Below, piece after piece: positions 63,536 through 64,000 of a stretch of DNA of 64,000 nucleotides; position 1 is the first letter of the stretch, and every line of letters starts with the position of its first letter. Below the pieces are notes generated by a model that worked only from the letters and a program-made list of their open reading frames with translations, was not told where the DNA came from and searched no databases. The position numbers were made by a program, and so were the translations under genes. Source of the stretch: Microbacterium oxydans (lineage in GTDB: Bacteria; Actinomycetota; Actinomycetes; Actinomycetales; Microbacteriaceae); contig NZ_CP092891.1 of assembly GCF_026559675.1 (NCBI RefSeq), positions 868,001-932,000 on the forward strand. The letters are read 5' to 3'.

Positions 63536-64000
63536 CGGAGAACTCCTACCTCTTCGCCCGGGACCAGATGCCCCGCACGCCCGGGTCCCGCGAGGTGATC
63601 AAGATCGTCGGCGATCCCTCGACCATCACGCGCCGGGGCACCGACATCGTCGAGCTCGGCGACATGATGAGTCGTGCCGCACGCACGCTCGAACTCTTCG
63701 CGAACGGCACCATCGGCAAGGGCGAGTCCTTCGATTCCGTACGCGATCAGGCGTCGGAGGTGCACGGGGATCTCGCGACCGCGGCCAAGCGCTACGGGCC
63801 GAGCGGCGATGCGCTGGTCGCCTACGCGTCGGCGCTGTCGACGGTGCAGGCCGCCACGGACGCCCTCGTGGATCAGGCCGCGGCTGCATGGTCCGAGGTG
63901 AACGAGGCCTCGCACGCTCTCGGGCAGGCCTCGAGCGCGCAGAGCACCTACGATTTCGAGGCGAACCACGACCAGGACCCCGCGGGCGACCGCCCGTCGA
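63532..64000 (+). CDS. Partial gene, LXG/ESX-like N-terminal helical domain
   Basis: The gene starts in a four-base overlap with the previous stop and runs off the window (156 residues visible). The visible part is helical and begins ENSYLFARDQMPRTPGSREVIKIVGDPSTITRRGTDIVELG, then DMMSRAARTLELFANGT. Actinobacterial proteins of this kind often lead into a long linker and a C-terminal toxin or enzyme domain, but that part is outside the window. Confidence 0.6.
   Translation, partial: MTENSYLFARDQMPRTPGSREVIKIVGDPSTITRRGTDIVELGDMMSRAARTLELFANGTIGKGESFDSVRDQASEVHGDLATAAKRYGPSGDALVAYASALSTVQAATDALVDQAAAAWSEVNEASHALGQASSAQSTYDFEANHDQDPAGDRPS

Overview
The window looks like a chromosomal segment of a high-GC actinobacterium, most probably a Microbacterium-like member of the Microbacteriaceae. 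Grounds: GC-rich codon use throughout, GTG and TTG starts, an actinobacterial rpoB-rpoC pair, RNA hairpin terminators without long T tracts, and a surface protein ending in an LAxTG-type sorting signal. The genus is an inference; no 16S gene is present. No prophage, integrase, insertion sequence or CRISPR array was seen.

Layout. 1-3.4 kb (minus strand): SprT-like metalloprotease, TPR-like protein, spermidine-synthase-like protein, LCP cell-wall ligase. 3.4-15.9 kb: a sugar ABC importer without its own ATPase, a NagZ-like GH3, a MurR/RpiR-type regulator, a divergent PfkB kinase, and a complete Dpp/Opp-type peptide importer; together these could form a muropeptide salvage locus. 16-23.6 kb: rpoB and rpoC, where RpoB has Asn at the position equivalent to E. 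coli His526. 23.8-33.8 kb: PfkB kinase, tRNA-Tyr, a 2,713-residue repeat surface protein and a small lipoprotein. 33.8-41.8 kb: assorted metabolic and membrane genes ending in an M23 peptidase. 41.9-42.1 kb: tRNA-Thr and tRNA-Met. 42.2-50.1 kb: a GntR-controlled acid-sugar or deoxysugar catabolic operon with an Rbs-type importer. 50.1-54.5 kb: two overlapping CPBP proteases, a small unknown, and a TetR-MFS efflux pair with clear palindromic operators. 54.6-58.7 kb: an eight- or nine-gene Asp23/Gls24 envelope-stress module with its own ECF sigma factor, followed by a gene that joins an anti-sigma-like segment to an Asp23-like region. 58.8-64 kb: NmrA-type reductase with divergent HxlR regulator, APC transporter, RraA-like protein, TruA, and the start of a possible type VII secretion-associated pair that runs off the window.

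The most interesting parts are the sigma/Asp23 module, the RpoB substitution, the proposed muropeptide-salvage locus, the giant repeat protein, and several well-formed operators and RNA hairpins that sit exactly at regulatory positions.
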